NCBI GenBank assembly: GCA_023055425.1
Contig: JALGPY010000003.1
Location: 19,961,001-20,025,000 of the forward strand
Source: Linanthus parryae
Lineage: Eukaryota; Streptophyta; Magnoliopsida; Ericales; Polemoniaceae
Reading direction: 5' to 3'
Length of the DNA: 64,000 bases
Position numbers and translations under genes: made by a program. How positions within the stretch are numbered: position 1 is the stretch's first letter; the number at the start of each line of letters is the position of its first letter. Under the pieces are notes generated by a model. It ran no database searches. It was not told the DNA's origin and saw nothing but the letters and a program-made list of their open reading frames with translations. Shown one piece after another: positions 35,640-48,122 of the stretch.

Positions 35640-38600
35640 AGTCGGATCCCAAAAGTGCAACCAGAGTTGTTTAACTTTATAAGCATCATCGACATAGACC
35701 AGCTCAAGCATTCCCACAGTCACAGAGCAAGTACCTACAAAAGCAGGAGCAATATTAATTCATGCTATTAATTGAGAGGAAATAATGTTCCAGTTCACAC
35801 AACTAAAGAGAATGTGGCGAACTTACACAAGTTGAACTCCAAGGAACGAATTTGTTTATACTCTCCCCAGCTGTGTATCGACCTTGTTGAGGCTTCAGTA
35901 ATGGGTAATTATGCTTCCTAACAGTCTGAATACGAATTGCCCAATTACCGTCACCTAGCAAATCCCCATAAATTGTAGAATTCTTGTCCTTAGAAACTAG
36001 AATGACGTTTTCCACAACCTCTATCGGTGATGTCCTAGTACCCATATCAACCCTACAAACAATCTTCGCAAAACAAAAAAATAAATAATTAAAAAGCTAT
36101 TGATAGCTGAAGAATAGTATCTAGGGTGCTTCATTCTTAAGCAAGAGTAGTTCGTATTATTTGTTCTTTACCAGCTAACAAGTGATGTTTTCTTGGAGCT
36201 CCCGCAAATTAGGCAAGTGACATCACTAGTAGGGTACATAGAATGCATAGAGAGCATGTAGTCTTTGAAATTTTGACTAAAACAACCAGAACTTCTATTA
36301 AAGCTACCTGAATCTGGTAAAGGATTGTTAAATCTTCCTCCTCTATTGGGAAATCCGGCTAAAATTAGAACGACACACACCATACACCATATGCAGTAAG
36401 AATATGATACATGTAAAGATCCATATGAAGATGATGCAGATTTTGATACCAAATTGCTATGCAATTCCTCACATAACAGCAACGCAGATATATCATTGAA
36501 TATTAATGGAGTAGAATGAATTCAGATATTCGATTTTACTTAATCAAATGTAAAAGTATTCATTTTAGAGTGTAAAGAATTAGGTATTCATATATAATTC
36601 ATGACATCCATGGTGATATCATATCAACTCGACAAAACTCATAATTGAACGCGAACATAACTCAGCAACTCTACAAACCAACTTGGTAACCAGAATATGA
36701 ATGTAGAATCAATGAACTAAGAATCTGGAACCTCGCATAGCACAACAAGCAACAACATTAAAGACGAAGAAGAAGCGACAACAAAATGATTAGAAGCGAC
36801 ACGGATCGGAGAAGACAACCACATATGTGACCGAAAAAATTACAGAGAACAATGTCTAGCATTGAGAGACTTGATACCACCAAGAATTCTGTAGAATGAA
36901 ATGAGGGGGGAGATTTATTACTTCATCAAAAGATTAGAATGATGTATCTACATAACTAACTCACCCATTTGTAACACATAGCTAACTGGTTTTGCCACTG
37001 CGTAACTAATCATTGGGGTATACTGCACCTAAGAGGTAATGGTTCAAGTGCTCATTACAATGGCGAATATATCAATATCTTCAGAACACTTGCCACAACC
37101 CAGATATTCTTCTTCTTCAATCTTTATTTATTTGTTTATTAGTGTTTATTTATCTTCAAAAGTTGATTGTCAGTATGTTTCCCACTGTTGTAATTTTCCT
37201 TTAAACATGTAGACCATGGACTCTCATTGCATCAGTAAATTGATAATCTGTAATCAAAAACACTATTAACATGCAACAACAATCTATAAGTTACAAGACA
37301 TGTATGAAGCAGCTTCAGTGCAGAATAAAAAACACTGGGGTATTTTTGTTTATGATCTGTAGTTATGTTATTTAAAATCTCCTTATGGCAAACTGGTGAA
37401 ACCAAATCTAAAATTATCAATACGCATTATGTGTCTTATGTCTTTTTTCTTAAACATAGTGGTGTAAAGTGTCTTATAAGAATTATCTTTGATATTTCAC
37501 ACATTCTTACCTATGTTACTGCATGAACATATACCAGCAACCAAAATTCATAACCAAAAGATTCAAATAACTTATAACTTTGAAGAAAATTGCATATAAT
37601 TATGAATATATCTCCCCTCCATAACATCATCGACATTGAAATCTTTTTGAGTAGCTCCAACTTCATCTTCCGCAACATCATCTTCCTCAAATTAATCTTC
37701 TGCAGCTAGATCTTCATGAACCTCCTCTTCGTCGTCTCCTTTTTTTCATTAAGCATATCTTGATCAGTACACACATCAGCTCGTGAACCACCTTCAAGAA
37801 CTCGCAACCTCTTATATACCTCTTTCATTTGAGCTGCTACTCGCCGTTCAACCTCATTAGAAACTCGTCGATCAAGCTCTTCACGCATAATGGCCACACT
37901 AGATTGAGAAGTACGTCGACTCAATCTAATCCCGAACACTTGTGTTGGGAACACTCCAGCACCATATGTACGCACGCGACCATGAGTATCAGGCCCCATA
38001 ACCTGATTGTATATGGTGTCTCTATTTTCTTTCGTACGTTCTGGTTCGGCTAATTGTTGCTTTAATATATTCATTTCACCCTGCGTCAAAGTAACAAACT
38101 ATTTTCAAAACTTGAAGTATCCATTATACAAAACGTGAAGTATCCATTATAATCCTGAATGTTCGTTGTTATTCAAAACTTGAAGTATCCATTTCACTCC
38201 CGAAAAACGAATTTGAAAAACAACGAACATTCAGGATTATGAATACCATAATTATTAATACTCATAGTTAAAATGAACCTAATAAAGAAAATGTAGCTTA
38301 CTATTTTCTCAGCAGCTACATTGTCAGAATACTTTTTGTCCTTTCTGGTCCTTGTTGCAATAAATACATCCATAAGCGAAACATGATCTGCCCCATGTTC
38401 CAGTTCAAGCTAAACAAAATTTCAATACACAATGAGAGACACATATGATAGAAGAGGAGTTCAATTATATACCTACTTTAACAGAGAAAATAACAGAAAA
38501 AATATGCATAAAAAGCTTCTAGATTCCCCTCCACAAAGTATCAAATGAACAAAATCCGGATGGAGAAATAGGTGAGAAGGAACAGAGTTTTAACGAACTA

Positions 38601-39959
38601 AACTCAGGGAGCAGCTAACCAAATTAGAAGCCAAACAAGAAAGTTTCAATTTTAGAATCCTATAGGGACCGCAGTAAAACATATAAATGCTAACCAAATT
38701 AGAAGCCAAAAAAGAAAGTTTGAATTTTAGAATCCTGTAGGGACCACTGTAAAACATATAAATGCTACCCTGTGGTCCTAACTCATTAGGATTCTACCAA
38801 AGAAAATTGATCGGGGTTTAGTGCTGAAGAAATGTGTATATGATGTACTGGAATGTGTATATGATGTAACAAAGAAATGTGTATGATAGGAAAAGTTCAA
38901 TCACCTGATTTCTCACTTCAGCATGACGCTTATGACCACTTGTATGTTGCATTTTCAAATTTTTCCTGATTTCCTTGTTCCTTGCACAAATCGCCTGTAA
39001 AGAGAAGTGAATAATATTGGCTAAAAAATTATCATCTTACCACTCAGTATGTCAAACTAATAAATTTATTGTGTATATATTACAAGGCGTTCTTTCTTAT
39101 GTTCATAATCAAGAATGTGGCCCACTGCGCCGGTAACACTCTTGACGGACAATTTCTTAAGCGCTCTTCTTTATTTGGAAACCGGCGCATCTCCTTTCGA
39201 AGTTCAGCTTTCCGACCTCTCCACAACTCTCCTAATTCAATCAAGCAAACATCCCTATGCTCCTCCGGCGCATTGGTATTCTTCTTGACATTCTCCAAGA
39301 TTTTCTCCTTAAATGGATCTATTCCCTTCTTGTCCCATGATACAATTGATATCGGAGCCAATGCTGGTTTTCTTGCAAGTATTCCTAGCATAGTTGATAG
39401 TTTGACTTGATTACCACCAACTGGTTTCCATTAATTATTGAACTGTAGCACCAATTTTGTGCCAGAATCCCATATTGCTATGAGACGTGCAATGCCTCTC
39501 TTCCCCGGCCTGCTAGAGGATCCTGAAGACGAACCTAAAACAAGAATATATGAAAAAAAATTGTCAATTCCTAACAGAAGTGTAGTTTATAAATAAATGC
39601 TTATGTATTTACATTATACCGGCGCAACTCTCTTGCGGAGATGAAACAGGCTGATTGTCTGCAGCATTCTGAGTCTGAACTATAATGGGATGACTGACAT
39701 TGGCGTTAGCACGAGTTCCAGCACGTGTCTTCACAGTAGTAGCTTGAGCTTCAAGGCTTTGCATGTCATCTTCACGTGAGTGAGGGGATTGGCGTGTCTG
39801 AGATGTAGGGGGGTGCCTCTGAGTAGCGGAGATACGTGTTTGAGAGGACCGCGAACGAGTTTGAGATGCTGAAGGATGAATTTTAGAAGTAGGGAGGCAT
39901 TTTTTGGGTTGTGTATCAGGAGCTGCATTGAGACTTCGTTTCTTCATTGCAAGCTGCAA
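35640..39959 (-). pseudogene. CACTA-1 second gene, Transposase_24 (Ptta/En/Spm) type
   Basis: Read on the minus strand as several exons. About 39959-39620 is a Ser/Thr/Gln-rich N-terminus. About 39533-39085 holds the conserved RGIARLIAIWDSGTKLVL and ELWRGRKAELRKEMRRF block, with one TAA inside near 39430. Further exons lie at about 38994-38906, 38408-38303 (DVFIATRTRKDKKYSD) and 38089-37706 (coiled coil around RREELDRRVSNEVERRVAAQMKEV-like heptads). A last block at about 36045-35640 holds a SPIEVVENVILVSKDKN...IYGD domain common at the C-terminus of these proteins. Such proteins accompany the Tnp2 transposase and probably bind subterminal repeats (family inference). Exon limits were read from GT/AG sites and are approximate. 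Confidence 0.75.
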
Positions 39960-40015
39960 TACAGACTATGCAATTTATTAAGTTTTGAAACACATTATAC
40001 AAAACGTCATAAGTA

Positions 40016-40079
40016 TACATACATATATATATATATATATGTATATGTGTATATATATATATATATATGAATGAATGAA
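40016..40079. repeat. (TA)n/(TG)n microsatellite
   Basis: Two runs of alternating TA separated by GTATATGTG, inside an intron or 5' flank of the CACTA-1 second gene. Confidence 0.9.
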
Positions 40080-40289
40080 ATATCAAGTAAAATGAAAAAT
40101 TAATTTCAAATACCACCATCTTGACATAAGGAAAAACATTGGGAAAATACCTAACCAAGTAAGATCATTAGTGCAAATGTATATGGAACATAATAATAAT
40201 AATAATATAAATTCAGGGAAGAATTACAAAAAAAATAGCTCCTCATCATCACTACTACTGCACGGATTTCTAAGAAAAAGATCAGCATC

Positions 40290-43200
40290 TTAATTATCCT
40301 CGTCATCAGCTTCGTTATCTTCAGTGTTCCAGGCCCCAACACCACCAATTACATCATCAGCATCATAGTTGTCGTCTCCATCGTCATCATTGTAGTTGTC
40401 GTCTCCACCATCAAGAAAGTTGGAAACTTGAACATTTAATCCATAATCTTCTACCTTTATATCATCATCGTGATCATTATTAACAAATAAATTCACATTG
40501 CCACTCGTTGCTACATCATCCACCAATATGCAATCCAGTAAAGAATCTTGGGAGCCTCTAACGCCTTCAGCAGATTCAGAATCAACACATGAATCATTAC
40601 CATGTGTTACATAAAAGTCTCGGGGTGTGTACTTTATTGCGATACTCCAGTCCTTTTCAACAAGATCTTTAATATACCAAACTTGTTGCGCTTGTGAAGC
40701 GATAATGAATGGCTCGCCTGAAATCCGATTTTGTTTATACATGAGGTGTTGAAAATTAACCATCGTGTATTTGAACTCATCTTGCTTCATTCCTACCGCA
40801 TTCTCAACCCAATCACACTTAAATATAACATGTTTCACCTTATTGGAGTATGTTAACTCAATAATAGCAGTTAAGAATCCGTAGTACGTAACAGCTGCTA
40901 TTACTGGATGAATATCCTTTCTACTAGCAACACATGTAGTTGAAGCAATCACCATAACTCCACTGTTTTGGGTTTTCAACTTCCTTTCGCTCATTTCAGT
41001 CCTGAACCTCAAACCATTTATAGAATATTCTCTATACCTCTTGACCCACTTATCAGGACCTGATGCGAGGGATTTCACTTCGTTAGACACCTCTGATTGT
41101 GTAATTGTTCCATCTGTTGAACCTATGTAACGATTTCAGAAACACTAAATTAATAATTTTTTATGTCACCAATTTATAAATGTAATCGAAGTACAAGGGA
41201 TCTTACATGTTCTCTCAACCAATCTGAAAATGATTGATTGTGTTTTCTAATCTGCTCTTGCCTACCCTTGAGACCTCTTCTGCTCGCATGTTGAATCTCT
41301 TTACTATATAGTCTACAAGCATATAATAAATTAAAGGGTAAAAGACAGTAACCACCCCTGATTTTAGGACTAATTCCATTCAGCTACCCTGTGTTTTGGA
41401 AAAAGACACTCCGCACCTTTTTTTGGATGGAGGCTAACAGTTGACTAACAGCACGGTTAAAAAGACTATTTTACCCCTGAAATGTTTTTTAAATTACCTC
41501 CTATATATTACCCTAACCTCTCATTTCTAACCCTAATTCTTCTCTCTCTCTCTTCCCCTTTTTCTCTCTTCCCGTGAAAATAGTTGTTCCACCGCCACCA
41601 CCATATCAGACTATACCAGCGAAGAAATCAAGTCTACCCCTGAAAATCTCCAGATGTCAGCAAGAAATAATACCCAAATCGCCACTGCTGCCGGCGGAAC
41701 CTCTGTCGGAGCGGATGAGCCTCTGTTCTGCGATTCAGTTTGTTAGGTCCCTTCCCTTGTTTGATTGCTCGAAAAAAATCAAGAAAAACACAACAATGTC
41801 GCCGTCCGTCGTTATCCGCGACGGCGGTTGCGGCGTCTCTGACCGCGGATCAACCGGAAGTCTAAGTTAGGTCCGGAGGTGGACACAGTGAGAGTAGATC
41901 GGGATCTGGTTGCCGCCGCTAGACAAAACCTGGGCTTTCTCAGGGTCGTGGCAGAGTCTCTGTGGCTCCACCAAGATCAATTTGCGTCGAAGCTATTCGG
42001 AGGTCCTTATCTCTCTCTCTATCTGAGATTGAGCTTTGAAAGCGAATTAGGTTTCGATTATGTGTTTGATTTGTGCTGGTACAAATCAAACACATAATGA
42101 AGGAGGAGCGAGAGGCTCTGGCGGCGATTTTGAAGGACGAGCGAGAGGCTGATGATGAACGGGCAAAGCCATTCGATTACTCTGGTTTCCTCCTGTCATC
42201 TTCGCCGTCATTGGCCTCATGTTGATGTTCGTATCTTCTAATACTCTACACAAATATATCTGAGCTTGAGTTTGAGCCAATTTATATTTGGATCTCAGAT
42301 TTGTGCGTGTTTGATCTGTTCCTCATAATCGCAAAGTTGTAGTTTTTAATGTAATTTTCTGTCTGACAGATTGTGTTTACAATCTGTGTGCTGTACAATC
42401 TTTAATCTTGGCTTGCAATCATTATAAGGATTGGTGTTTGAGTTTGATTGGTTCTGCTGGAGCATCGTCATGGGTGGTTGAGTGAATCGAAACAGTGGCA
42501 ACGTTGGTTGAGTGGGTTCATCAGTAACCTTCGATCTGGGTTTGAATTGCAGAAAGAGCTGCGATTTGCTCTCGAAGGAGGATTCCGTGTCCGGGAGAGG
42601 AAGTGGGGCTGCGGTAGCTCCTCTCATTCTCTTCTTCTTTGTTTTTTTGTTTTCTTTTCCATTATATGTTCTTCGATTCAAGTTCTTGTTGCTGGGTCCG
42701 AAAGAAATGAGAAGCAAAAAACATGTTGATTCTTCTTGGGTCAGGTTCGTGGTAGTTTGATCCTTCATTTGGTGAACGAATGAGATCGTTGTTTATAGGT
42801 TTGGATATGTTGTTGATGCGTTAATTATTTGAGGAATGATTGTGGTGCTAATTGTAGAGAATTGTGGTGGTAATTGTAGAGAATTTATTGAATTTTTGTT
42901 GTTCTTGATGTTCTTGATATTGATAAACAATTTTGATACAATGTTTCTAGGTGTTCTTGATGTTCTTGGTGTTCTTGATTTTTGGTGTTCTTGATGAAAA
43001 AAAACAGGCAAAAAAGTTCAAAAAAAAACACAAGGGCAGTATGGTCCGAAAAAATCAATCACCCACTTTCGTAATGGAAACTTGCATAAAGGTGCTAAGT
43101 GTCCACAAATTTTTCCGTTAAATGGGTGCAGAGTGTCTTTTTCCAAAACACATGGTAGCGAAGTGGAATTAGTCTTAAAGTCAGGGGTGGTCTGTGTCTT

Positions 43201-45877
43201 TTACCCTAAATTAAATAATTGATTATTAATTAAAAGTATATGATCATAAATTTATATATAGATAAACTTACTCTCGGAATGTGGCAACTTTAGGACAATT
43301 GGCCAAAACATATCTATGAGCTTGCTCCCATTGCGTATTATCAAGTATAAATTGATCTCTTTTCCCCTTACCAACCCCTTCTTCAAGGTTCCCAGGATAT
43401 CGCTTAGGGCGTTTCAACTATGTTTCTACATCAATCAAGTATCTAGAACAAAATTTCGTGCATTCCTTAGCCACATACCCTTCTGCAATTGAGCCTTCGG
43501 GACGACTTCGATTCCTCGCGTACTGTTTAAGTGTATACATATATCTAATAAAAAAAGAAGCATTTAATAGTTAACCTAAAAAATAAGCATATGTAACATA
43601 TCGGTGGAGATAAGTTATTTGATTATACTATACCTCTCAGGAGGATACATCCACCTCTTATCAAATGGCCCAGCAATCTTAGCCTCTTTCGCTAAGTGGA
43701 TAAGGAGATGGACCATAATTTCAAAGAAAGAAGGAGGAAATATCTTCTCAAGATGGCAAAGAGTTAACTGTATTTTTTCATCAAGACGAGTGAACTCGGT
43801 TTCATCTATCACCTTAGAGCATAATTATTTAAAGAAAATACTAAGTTCAACAATAGCAAAGGCAACGTTCTTTGGTATAAGTCTTCTCACTGCAATCCGC
43901 AGAAGTTGTTGCATCAATATATGGTAGTCATGGCTCTTCAAACCATAAATAATTCCCTTCTTCAAATTCACACACCGGGAGATATTCCGTGCATAACCAT
44001 CAGGCACCTTGACTGTTTTAAGCATTCTAAGAAAGATTTATTTTCCTTGCTTGGTCAAAGTATATTTGGCATGGGGCAAATGCAACTTTTCTGAAGGCAT
44101 TGGTATCGGATGTAGCTCTTTTCTAATACCGATCTCTTTATTGTCGCGACGTGCCTTCAAACTATCCTTAGACTTCTTATCATCCCCTAGCAGCGTGTAA
44201 AGTAAACTCTCACAAACATTTTTCTCAATATTCATCACATCAAGATTGTGTCGAATAAGATTGTCTTTCCAGTAGGGAAGTTTGAAGAAAATGCTTTTCT
44301 TTTTCCAACCAGAAAGAGTATTCTTTTTGTCTGTAGGTTTTCCATCACGCTTGCCGAATTCATTTTTAATGAGGTGCACCTGCTTCAAGACATCCTCACC
44401 AGACAAGCGAGATGGCATTTTTTCTATCTCCACAGTCCCATCAAAACTGTTTTTGTCTTTCCGAAACTTATGCCCATCCTCTAGTGCTCGTCGGCTACCC
44501 ATGTAACAAAACTTACGACCATGCATTAACCATCGGTGCACGGTGTCCTTATTACAAATTGGGCATGCAAATTTTCCTTTTGTACTCCATCCAGTCAAGT
44601 TAGCATACGCAGGAAAGTTGTTCATTGTCCACAAGAGAGCTACACGCATTCGGAACATTTGATTACTCATTGCATCGAAAACATCGATGCCATGTGTCCA
44701 TAGTTCCTTGAGCTCCTCAATTAGTGGCTCCAAATATACATCGATGTCATTTTATGGTGCTTGAGGTCCATCAATCAACAGTGATATTATGGTAAATGGT
44801 TGACTCATGCATAAATCTGGTGGAAGATTATATACCATCAAAAGTACATGCCATGTACTATGAGATATTTCTTCTATCACTAGCAAAATGTGGGTGTTTA
44901 TCATCAAATGTTTTCCAAGTTGGTGAATCAGCTAGGTGCCTTAAAAGTCCGTCATTTCTACGCTCCTCGGCATGCCATCTCATCAACAATGCAGTTTATT
45001 TTGACATGAATAATCTTTTTAGCCTCGACTTTAGTGGAAAGTATCGCACTTGTTTGTGAGGAATCTTTATATGTGTCTTGCTCTCATTGTCAGACTCCCC
45101 TTCAAATTGTTTATACCTAGTTACTCCACAAAAATCACATGTTTCCTTACAAGCATTTTCCTTCAAGTACAACATGCAGTCATTAGGACATGCATCATAC
45201 TTCTTGTAGTCAAAACTTAAGGCATCACGAAACTTTTTTGCATGATAAGCTGAGGATGGTAATTTACATTCAGAAAATGCGTCATTCAAAATTTCAAGCA
45301 ACACATCTAACGATTTATCACTACATCCAAACAAAACTTTTGTATGCAACAAACGAACTAGGAAAGGAAAGAATGTGTACTTCTCACAACCCGGGTATAA
45401 CTCACGTTCAGCATCTTTTAGCAATTGAAATAACTTATGTGTTTCTTCATTTGGAACTTTGTTTGTCCCCTCATTATCACTACTAATAAACATATTCTCT
45501 TGCCTCGGGATTCCAAGTCCATCATAGATCAAACCTTCCATATCATCTCCTTGATTATCTCCAGTCCTATCCCCCTCAAAATCAATTATATTAACATCGT
45601 CTTCATCAATTCCATCTCTCTCACCGTGATAAATCCAATTAATGTAGTTTGCGTTAAACCCATTTATGACGATATGCTCTTCAACTACATCTCTCTCCTC
45701 ATGAAAGATATTCATGAATTTGTTACATGGGCAAAATATCCTTGATGCTCCATCTTTATTAGCAAATGCAAAATCAAAAAATGAAGTACAGCCTCGCCTA
45801 TACACTAGGTCAATTCTTCTATTGTGGTGAATCCAACTCTTATCCATCGAATCCAAATATCTTTTGACCAAACTGCG
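40290..45877 (-). pseudogene. CACTA-1 transposase (Tnp2 type), decayed
   Basis: An acceptor AG at 45873-45874 precedes the likely start at 45847 (MDKSWIHHNRR). The transposase-associated domain follows (RIFCPCNKFMN near 45740), then the Tnp2 core (TGWSTKGKFACPICNKD near 44590; DVMNIEKNVCESLL near 44220), DUF4218 (IVELSIFFK ... LCHLEKIFPPSFFEIMVHLL, about 43840-43690), and after an intron holding MULE-2 the DUF4216 block (about 41090-40600) with an acidic C-terminal tail. The core catalyses CACTA excision and integration. It is broken: TAA at 44996-44998, a short deletion with frame change near 44885, TAA at 44752-44754, and stops near 44035 and 43822. It cannot make a full protein, so current mobility would need another copy. 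Confidence 0.88.
41336..43206. mobile_element. MULE-2: Mutator-like element in a transposase intron
   Basis: The 1871-bp element starts GGGTAAAAGACA and ends TGTCTTTTACCC, with TIRs of roughly 130 bp and a perfect 9-bp TSD TAAATTAAA at 41327-41335 and 43207-43215. No transposase is present. The interior is GC-rich with CT-repeat leaders (about 41540-41580) and short frames at 41574-42097 and 42448-42729, possibly captured gene pieces of unknown origin. A GTTCTTGATGTTCTTGA-type minirepeat lies at about 42898-42995. It sits between donor GTAAGT (near 43269) and acceptor TTGTAG (near 41311) of the CACTA-1 transposase gene. Confidence 0.93.
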
Positions 45878-46832
45878 TATAATAAACATAAAAAATAAAA
45901 AATAACAAAAATAAAAATAAAAAGGAAAACAAAACATTATATCATCTATGCATGCATGGTTTGGCACAAGTAACAGAGGTTTAAAATGTAAATTTGTATT
46001 CAATATGTTTCTAAACAAACGCAAGGTAGATAAATACACTACAACAAATTCTGCCTCCGTTGACAGCAAAAATTGTCGCTAGAAAGACCAAATATGTCGG
46101 TAAAAATTCTATCGACAAATAATTTTTTGACGGAAAATGGTCACTACAAGTCGTTCGTTAGTATTAAAGCCGACAAACCTCAATTACGTCGGCAGAAAAA
46201 AAAGGCGACATCGGTTTTTGTCGACAGTTTAAATCTAACAACAAACGTTTTCTGTCGCTAGTACAACTACTGACAAGTAATTTTAGTCGATTATGTAGAT
46301 AAGTGACAAAATTATTTGTCACCAGTAGATATGATTACCAAATAAAAAAATATGGGAACTTTTACTAATATGCGGGCATGCACCCAAAATTCCAACACTA
46401 CTCAAATATATATGCACAACTGTGCTCAAATCCAAGATCAACCCTCCAGAAGTGGGATTTTTTACATCAAAAACAAAAATAATACTGCATAATAACTATT
46501 TTGCATCCGTAGCCGAGTTAAAGAGTCGTACAAATTAAGGGGTCGTATAAATTAAAGCAGTATTAAGTTAACAAAAAAAGTAGCTTGCGTTTCAAAGTTC
46601 AAAAACTATTACATCTAGAGGAATCAAGTTCCCACAATTCAGCTACTAATTGTTATATCATCAAGTGTCCAGAATCACCGGCCATTAGTTATTTCGGTCC
46701 TTCGATGAGCTGAACCTATACCAGCGACGCTAAAACCTGCAAACAATGAAAAAACGAATCACAAGCTGTATGGTTTAAAAACAATGAATATGGCGTACGA
46801 TATACATCATACACGATATTCATTTTTACACA

Positions 46833-46861
46833 CTAGTGAATAACCCGTGCCCTCATGGCAC
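46833..46861 (-). mobile_element. Helitron-like 3' terminus inside CACTA-2
   Basis: On the minus strand a 5-bp stem GTGCC/GGCAC with a 5-base loop is followed by GGGTTATTCACTAG and then T, the hairpin-plus-CTRR layout of a Helitron end. The 5' end is not identified; a TCTCTACTATTTCTGATC stretch ending at 48606 is a weak candidate because T, not A, precedes it. Confidence 0.5.
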
Positions 46862-47179
46862 TACCACATCACTAACTGGTACATTGCAAATATGAATTAG
46901 ACAGAAGAAGGCAACTGCGTAGCTAAATGAAGATAAAAAGTGAGAACAAACGGTTTATTATGACTATGTATGAACTCAAGGATTGAAACATGGGAAGATA
47001 ATTGTTTGAAGATTAAAGACATTTTCATAGATAAGAAAGACAAATAATCCTGTAAAGGAATCATATTCTTTGAATAGTTTTCTGTGAATACGCAGAAGGA
47101 ATTGACGGATTCAATGTATACTACGAAAAGAAACGTTTGTAAAAGAAGTGAGCAGTACTTGTTCAACGTAGTCGACTAC

Positions 47180-47372
47180 GGGGCTGACCAACTTATACTT
47201 TCTTTCAAGTAGTTCGGCATTCTCATTATCTTCCAAACATTCTCATGACGTAGTCTAAGATCTGTACTCCATGCCATTACGCTTACTATTTGATGAAATC
47301 GCGGTGAAAACGTTGGTAATCTGTGGTTCTGAAGTAGTTCCACAATCGGCGGAGTTCGGCCATTCCCATAAT
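47180..47372 (-). pseudogene. Possible captured exon of unknown origin in CACTA-2
   Basis: After a good acceptor (TTTTGCAG, ending at 47373) the minus strand is open for about 64 codons, reading DYGNGRTPPIVELLQNHR and later RLRHENVWKIMRMP, before stops near 47180. The composition looks protein-like, but I do not recognise the family. Confidence 0.35.
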
Positions 47373-48054
47373 CTGCAAAACGTTGGTGAGGAGAAAAATA
47401 AAGTGGTTAGAGTCAAGATATTTTACATCAATATGGGTGGCTGAACTTGGTGAAACAACTGAATGGTGATAAGATAGTATAGTTCATTTTCAAGATAAAT
47501 GGGGAGGAATGTTTATGTTCATCCTTTCTAAGTCAGTAAAATAATGACACCGATCAACTATTTTGATTAAAGCCCTCCAAAGCCAATCCACCATGGAGGT
47601 AAACAGCTACATGTTACCACTAGAAAATTAGGAGAATCGGAACAATCTTGAAGTACCCTCTCTTTTTCGGCCGAGGGCAACAATTAGGTTTCTCTGAGGG
47701 TAACAATGGATGAGAAAGTGCGAAATCTTGTTTCTTTACTCCCTAGTCATTGGTAGCAACTTCTCCAAAGACGGAGTGAAAAAACGTAATTGAATTTCAA
47801 TTACACAGTAGACAAAACGTCATAAAACAAACGAAAGAATAAAATGTTCATATAGGATCTAAAAAATAGAGGGGAATACTTTAATTACATATTTCTCTCC
47901 AGGTGTGCCATGGGTTTCAGTAATCGAACATGGAACTCTAACCAAATCAAATAACATTGGCAGGTCAGGTTAGGAATATAAAGAAACTGACACCGTTAGC
48001 AGCGCTTCAAACATAAAGCCCCAACCCCGTTAATCGAGATGGAAATCGATAAAC

Positions 48055-48055
<1 letters not shown>

Positions 48056-48120
<65 letters not shown>

Positions 48121-48122
48121 TC
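48056..48122. repeat. (TA)n(CA)n microsatellite
   Basis: About 25 TA units, then CACACACACACA, inside CACTA-2. Likely length-variable. Confidence 0.95.

Noticed and set aside
44248..45745. Plus-strand frames across the CACTA-1 transposase region
   Set aside because: They are antisense shadows; the minus strand holds the recognisable Tnp2 motifs.
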